Assembly (NCBI GenBank): GCA_003242255.1
Contig: QGUT01000023.1
Coordinates: forward strand, 1 to 15,557
From: Bacillota bacterium
GTDB taxonomy: Bacteria > Bacillota > Thermosediminibacteria > Thermosediminibacterales > Thermosediminibacteraceae
DNA length: 15,557 bases
Direction: 5' to 3'
Below, one piece after another: positions 13,022-15,557 of the stretch. Under the pieces are notes generated by a model, which had not been told where the DNA came from, ran no database searches, and saw nothing but the letters and a program-made list of their open reading frames with translations. The position numbers and the translations under genes were made by a program. The first letter of the stretch is position 1. Each line of letters begins with the position of its first letter.

Positions 13022-13049
13022 GAAAAAAATAAAACGTTATGCCTATAAT
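13020..13049 (+). promoter_or_regulatory. sigma-A promoter for nrdJ
   Basis: TTGAAA (13020-13025), 18 nt, TATAAT (13044-13049). A start near 13056 lies downstream of the ATG at 13039, which rules that ATG out. No cobalamin riboswitch or NrdR box is seen between here and the gene. Confidence 0.65.
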
Positions 13050-13086
13050 GGACTTGTGCAGTGGTTTTATGAAGCGAGGTGAAAAG

Positions 13087-15393
13087 GTGAATCGAAAGAA
13101 AATTGTTCTTTCCGAAAATGCCAAGGTGGTGCTCAGAAAGCGGTATCTCGCAAAAGACGAAGAAGGCAATATAGTTGAAACCCCCGAAGAGATGATGGAA
13201 AGGGTAGCGAAGGCGGTGGCCCAGGCCGAGAAAAACTACGGGGGCGACCCGGAATACTGGGCTGAGAAGTTTTACGACTTGATGGCCGAGCTCAAATTCC
13301 TTCCCAATTCCCCCACCTTAATGAATGCGGGAAGAGAGTTGGGACAGCTTTCGGCGTGCTTCGTGCTCCCCGTGGAGGATTCCATGGAGGGCATCTTCGA
13401 TGCCATAAAAAATGCGGCCTTAATCCATAAAAGCGGCGGAGGAACCGGGATGTCCTTTTCACGGCTCAGGCCTAAGGGAGCCTTGGTTCGCTCAACCAGC
13501 GGCGAAGCATCGGGGCCCGTTTCTTTTATGAAAGTGTTCAACGCGGCTACGGAAGCGGTAAAACAAGGGGGACGGAGAAGGGGTGCCAACATGGGCATCC
13601 TCCGGGTAGATCACCCGGATATTCTGGAATTCATTCGCTGCAAGGAGGACGACAAGGAACTCACCAATTTTAACATAAGTGTGGCCGTCACCGATGAGTT
13701 CATGGAGGCTTACAAAAAGGACGATACTTACGAGCTGGTAGACCCCCACACCGGCAAGGTGACGGGAAAACTTAAAGCGAGGGGAGTTTTCGACCTCATA
13801 GTAGAGATGGCCTGGAAGAACGGCGAACCGGGAGTAATCTTCATAGACCGGATGAATGCCGCCAATCCGACTCCCCACGTGGGCCAGATAGAGAGCACCA
13901 ACCCCTGCGGAGAACAGCCTCTCCTTCCCATGGAAAGCTGCAATTTGGGCTCCATAAACCTGAAGGCGTTTGTAAAAGATGGGGAAATTGACTACGAAGG
14001 ATTGAAGGAAGCCGTGCATACGGCCGTCCGCTTCCTGGACGACGTGATCGATGTAAATAAATACCCCCTCCCGGAAATAGAGAGGATGACCAAGGCCAAC
14101 CGTAAGATAGGCCTCGGAGTGATGGGCTTTGCCGATATGCTAATAAAACTCGGGATTCCTTACGATTCCGAAGGAGCCCTGAAAATCGCGGAAGAAGTGA
14201 TGGGCTTCATTCAGAGGGAAGCCCGGGAGGCCTCTAAGGAGCTGGCTGAGACCAGGGGAGCTTTCCCCAATTTTGAAGGAAGCGTCTACGACGTGCCGGG
14301 AGCCAGGCCGATCAGGAACGCCACTTTGACCACCATTGCCCCGACCGGGTCCATCAGCATCATTGCGGGCTGCTCGAGCGGCATAGAACCGATCTTCGCT
14401 CTGGCCTTCGAGCGAAACGTATTGGACAAGCAGCGCCTCATCGAAGTTTATCCGCTCTTCGAAGAGGAGATGAAAAAGCGCGGCCTTTATAGCAAAGAGC
14501 TCATGGAGGAGGTACTGGAAAAAGGTTCCTTAAAGAATATTCCCGGCATACCGGAAGATGTAAAGCGAATTTTCGTAACCGCCCACGAAGTATCGCCAGA
14601 GTGGCACGTAAGGATACAGGCGGCTTTCCAGAAGTATACCGACAATGCGGTATCCAAGACGGTAAACTTCCCCAACAGCGCCACCCGTGAAGATGTCAAA
14701 AAGGTATATCTTCTCGCCTACGAACTGGGCTGTAAGGGAGTAACGGTTTACAGGGACGGGAGCCGGGAGGAGCAGGTGCTCAAAAAGGGCGCAGTGAGAA
14801 ACGAGGAACCTGCTGAAAGCGCCTGCGAGTGCGAAGTGGCGCCGCAGACCATAAAGCCGAGGCCAAGGCCCAGCATAACCTACGGCAGCACCGAAAAGGT
14901 CAAAATAGGCTGCGGAAATTTGTACATTACCGTAAACTCCGATGAAAACGGGATATGCGAGGTTTTCACCAACCTGGGGAGGGCCGGAGGTTGTCCCTCC
15001 CAGTCGGAGGCCACCAGCCGGCTCATATCGCTGGCCCTGCGCTCCGGCATAGATGTAAGGTCCATTGTAGAACAGCTCAAAGGAATACGCTGTCACTCGA
15101 CACTGCGGCAGATGGCGAACAACAAGGACATAAAGGTATTGTCGTGTCCGGACGCCATAGCCAGGGCTATAGAGCGGGCCATCGGCCAGAACCTGGGCGA
15201 AGGCGGAAACGGCGTGGAATATTTGAAGAAGATATACGCCTCCTCTGATACAGCCACGACTTTAGATTCTCCTTCTAATGACAAAGGCCGGGAGAAAGGG
15301 CCGAAGGCCGTTTGCCCCGAGTGCGGCAGCGTCCTGGAACACGACGGCGGATGCGTAGTCTGCAGGTCCTGCGGTTATTCAAAATGCAATTAG
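13087..15393 (+). CDS. nrdJ: vitamin B12-dependent (class II) ribonucleoside-diphosphate reductase
   Basis: The 768-residue enzyme reduces ribonucleotides to deoxyribonucleotides using an adenosylcobalamin-generated thiyl radical; it needs no oxygen. Key residues are all visible: Cys91 in LSACFVLP and Cys285 in ESCNLGS as the reducible pair, and Cys274 in NPCGE (Asn272, Glu276) as the radical cysteine. The 274/285 spacing matches that of the Thermotoga class II enzyme as I recall it. PTGSISIIAGCSSGIEP is the phosphate-binding loop. Residues 600-705 are the TSCPD domain. The C-terminus is a zinc ribbon (CPECG, CRSCG) that ferries reducing equivalents. No ATP cone is seen. GTG 13087 is chosen because GAGGTGA is just upstream and earlier starts fall in or near the promoter. 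It is a single-gene unit. Confidence 0.95.
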   Translation: MNRKKIVLSENAKVVLRKRYLAKDEEGNIVETPEEMMERVAKAVAQAEKNYGGDPEYWAEKFYDLMAELKFLPNSPTLMNAGRELGQLSACFVLPVEDSMEGIFDAIKNAALIHKSGGGTGMSFSRLRPKGALVRSTSGEASGPVSFMKVFNAATEAVKQGGRRRGANMGILRVDHPDILEFIRCKEDDKELTNFNISVAVTDEFMEAYKKDDTYELVDPHTGKVTGKLKARGVFDLIVEMAWKNGEPGVIFIDRMNAANPTPHVGQIESTNPCGEQPLLPMESCNLGSINLKAFVKDGEIDYEGLKEAVHTAVRFLDDVIDVNKYPLPEIERMTKANRKIGLGVMGFADMLIKLGIPYDSEGALKIAEEVMGFIQREAREASKELAETRGAFPNFEGSVYDVPGARPIRNATLTTIAPTGSISIIAGCSSGIEPIFALAFERNVLDKQRLIEVYPLFEEEMKKRGLYSKELMEEVLEKGSLKNIPGIPEDVKRIFVTAHEVSPEWHVRIQAAFQKYTDNAVSKTVNFPNSATREDVKKVYLLAYELGCKGVTVYRDGSREEQVLKKGAVRNEEPAESACECEVAPQTIKPRPRPSITYGSTEKVKIGCGNLYITVNSDENGICEVFTNLGRAGGCPSQSEATSRLISLALRSGIDVRSIVEQLKGIRCHSTLRQMANNKDIKVLSCPDAIARAIERAIGQNLGEGGNGVEYLKKIYASSDTATTLDSPSNDKGREKGPKAVCPECGSVLEHDGGCVVCRSCGYSKCN

Positions 15394-15400
15394 AATATTA

Positions 15401-15434
15401 AAAGTCCCGGGGCAACCCCGGGACTTTATGTTTA
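15401..15434 (+). terminator. strong intrinsic terminator after nrdJ
   Basis: AAAGTCCCGGGG (15401-15412), CAA loop, CCCCGGGACTTT (15416-15427): a perfect 12-bp stem, followed by a broken T-rich tail. The tail runs into the group II intron boundary, so the original T run may have been interrupted by the insertion. Confidence 0.88.
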
Positions 15435-15435
15435 T

Positions 15436-15557
15436 GTGCGCCCGGCATGGGCGTTAACTCGGTGGTGAAAGTCCACTGCAGGCGAGGCAGCACTAGCCTG
15501 CTAGCCGAAGGCAAGGGTGTCCACCGCGAGGTGGAATCTGAAGGAAGCTGGAGGCAA
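15436..15557 (+). mobile_element. 5' end of a bacterial group II intron (cut by window end)
   Basis: The sequence from GTGCG (15436-15440) fits the group II 5' splice consensus GUGYG. Domain I style hairpins follow: CGCCC/GGGCG (15439-15443 with 15449-15453), GTGG/CCAC, GCC-gaa-GGC, and TCCACC-GCGA-GGTGGA (15520-15535) with a GNRA tetraloop. GAAGGAAGCTGGAGGCAA near the end is a phrase I recall from reverse-transcriptase-bearing group II introns of clostridia. No protein is encoded in the visible 122 nt; a maturase would lie beyond the window. The intron starts 8 nt after the nrdJ terminator stem, the preference described for class C introns, but the class cannot be fixed from this fragment. 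Confidence 0.85.

Noticed and set aside
13039..13086. ATG 13039 as the nrdJ start
   Set aside because: It overlaps the -10 region and lies upstream of the predicted transcript start; GTG 13087 has the ribosome-binding site.
12938..13086. Cobalamin riboswitch ahead of the B12-dependent reductase
   Set aside because: The space is short, the promoter lies only 37 nt before the start codon, and no B12-box-like sequence is visible.
1..15557. CRISPR arrays, tRNA or rRNA genes, insertion sequences
   Set aside because: I found no regularly spaced repeats, no cloverleaf-like segment, and no transposase. The only mobile element seen is the group II intron at the right edge.

Overview
The window looks like chromosome from an anaerobic, endospore-forming, probably thermophilic Firmicute, in the general range of Thermoanaerobacterales or Thermosediminibacterales. 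This is an inference from gene content: a BofA-type sporulation gene beside its DUF2508 partner, a four-subunit pyruvate:ferredoxin oxidoreductase, a class II (B12-dependent) ribonucleotide reductase, a PerR/rubredoxin-like pair, and strong Shine-Dalgarno sites. AGG (Arg) and ATA (Ile) codons are frequent, which is common in thermophiles. Nearly everything is on the + strand, in short operons separated by clear intrinsic terminators and near-consensus sigma-A promoters.

Layout. 1-600 is AT-rich: the 3' tail of an unknown gene, a 34-codon small ORF, and a small four-helix membrane protein. 649-3092 holds a flavin-binding pyridoxamine-oxidase-like protein and an exported S-layer-homology protein, closed by a terminator. 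A GNAT acetyltransferase (3235-3738) has its own promoter and terminator. DUF2508 (yaaL-like) and bofA follow (3869-4447). A perfect TTGACA-17-TATAAT promoter then drives a carboxylase operon: an oxaloacetate-decarboxylase/pyruvate-carboxylase-B type carboxyltransferase fused in frame to a complete AccB-type biotin carrier (4604-6430), then biotin carboxylase AccC (6436-7779). A second promoter with a leader of about 145 nt precedes porGDAB (8014-11069). After its terminator come a patatin-like phospholipase (11167-12063), a tiny convergent minus-strand gene (12068-12157), and a promoter region shared divergently with a rubredoxin-like/perR operon (12358-12905). The B12-dependent ribonucleotide reductase nrdJ (13087-15393) ends in a strong terminator. 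The 5' end of a group II intron begins eight bases past that hairpin and runs off the window.

How it fits together. PorGDAB interconverts pyruvate with acetyl-CoA and CO2 using ferredoxin. The adjacent biotin-dependent carboxylase would convert pyruvate and oxaloacetate. Together they form a C2-C3-C4 node, useful for gluconeogenesis or anaplerosis in an anaerobe. No membrane beta/gamma decarboxylase subunits are present, so a sodium pump is not supported here. The PerR/rubredoxin pair fits peroxide sensing in an oxygen-sensitive organism.

Most worth a second look: (1) the carboxyltransferase-AccB fusion keeps a near-ideal ribosome-binding site and ATG at the fusion joint, so one ORF may make both a fused and a free biotin carrier; (2) the same protein has unusual residues at its otherwise conserved active site; (3) a hidden 29-residue minus-strand gene has an excellent promoter; (4) the por leader has two mutually exclusive pairings; (5) a group II intron sits directly behind a terminator hairpin.
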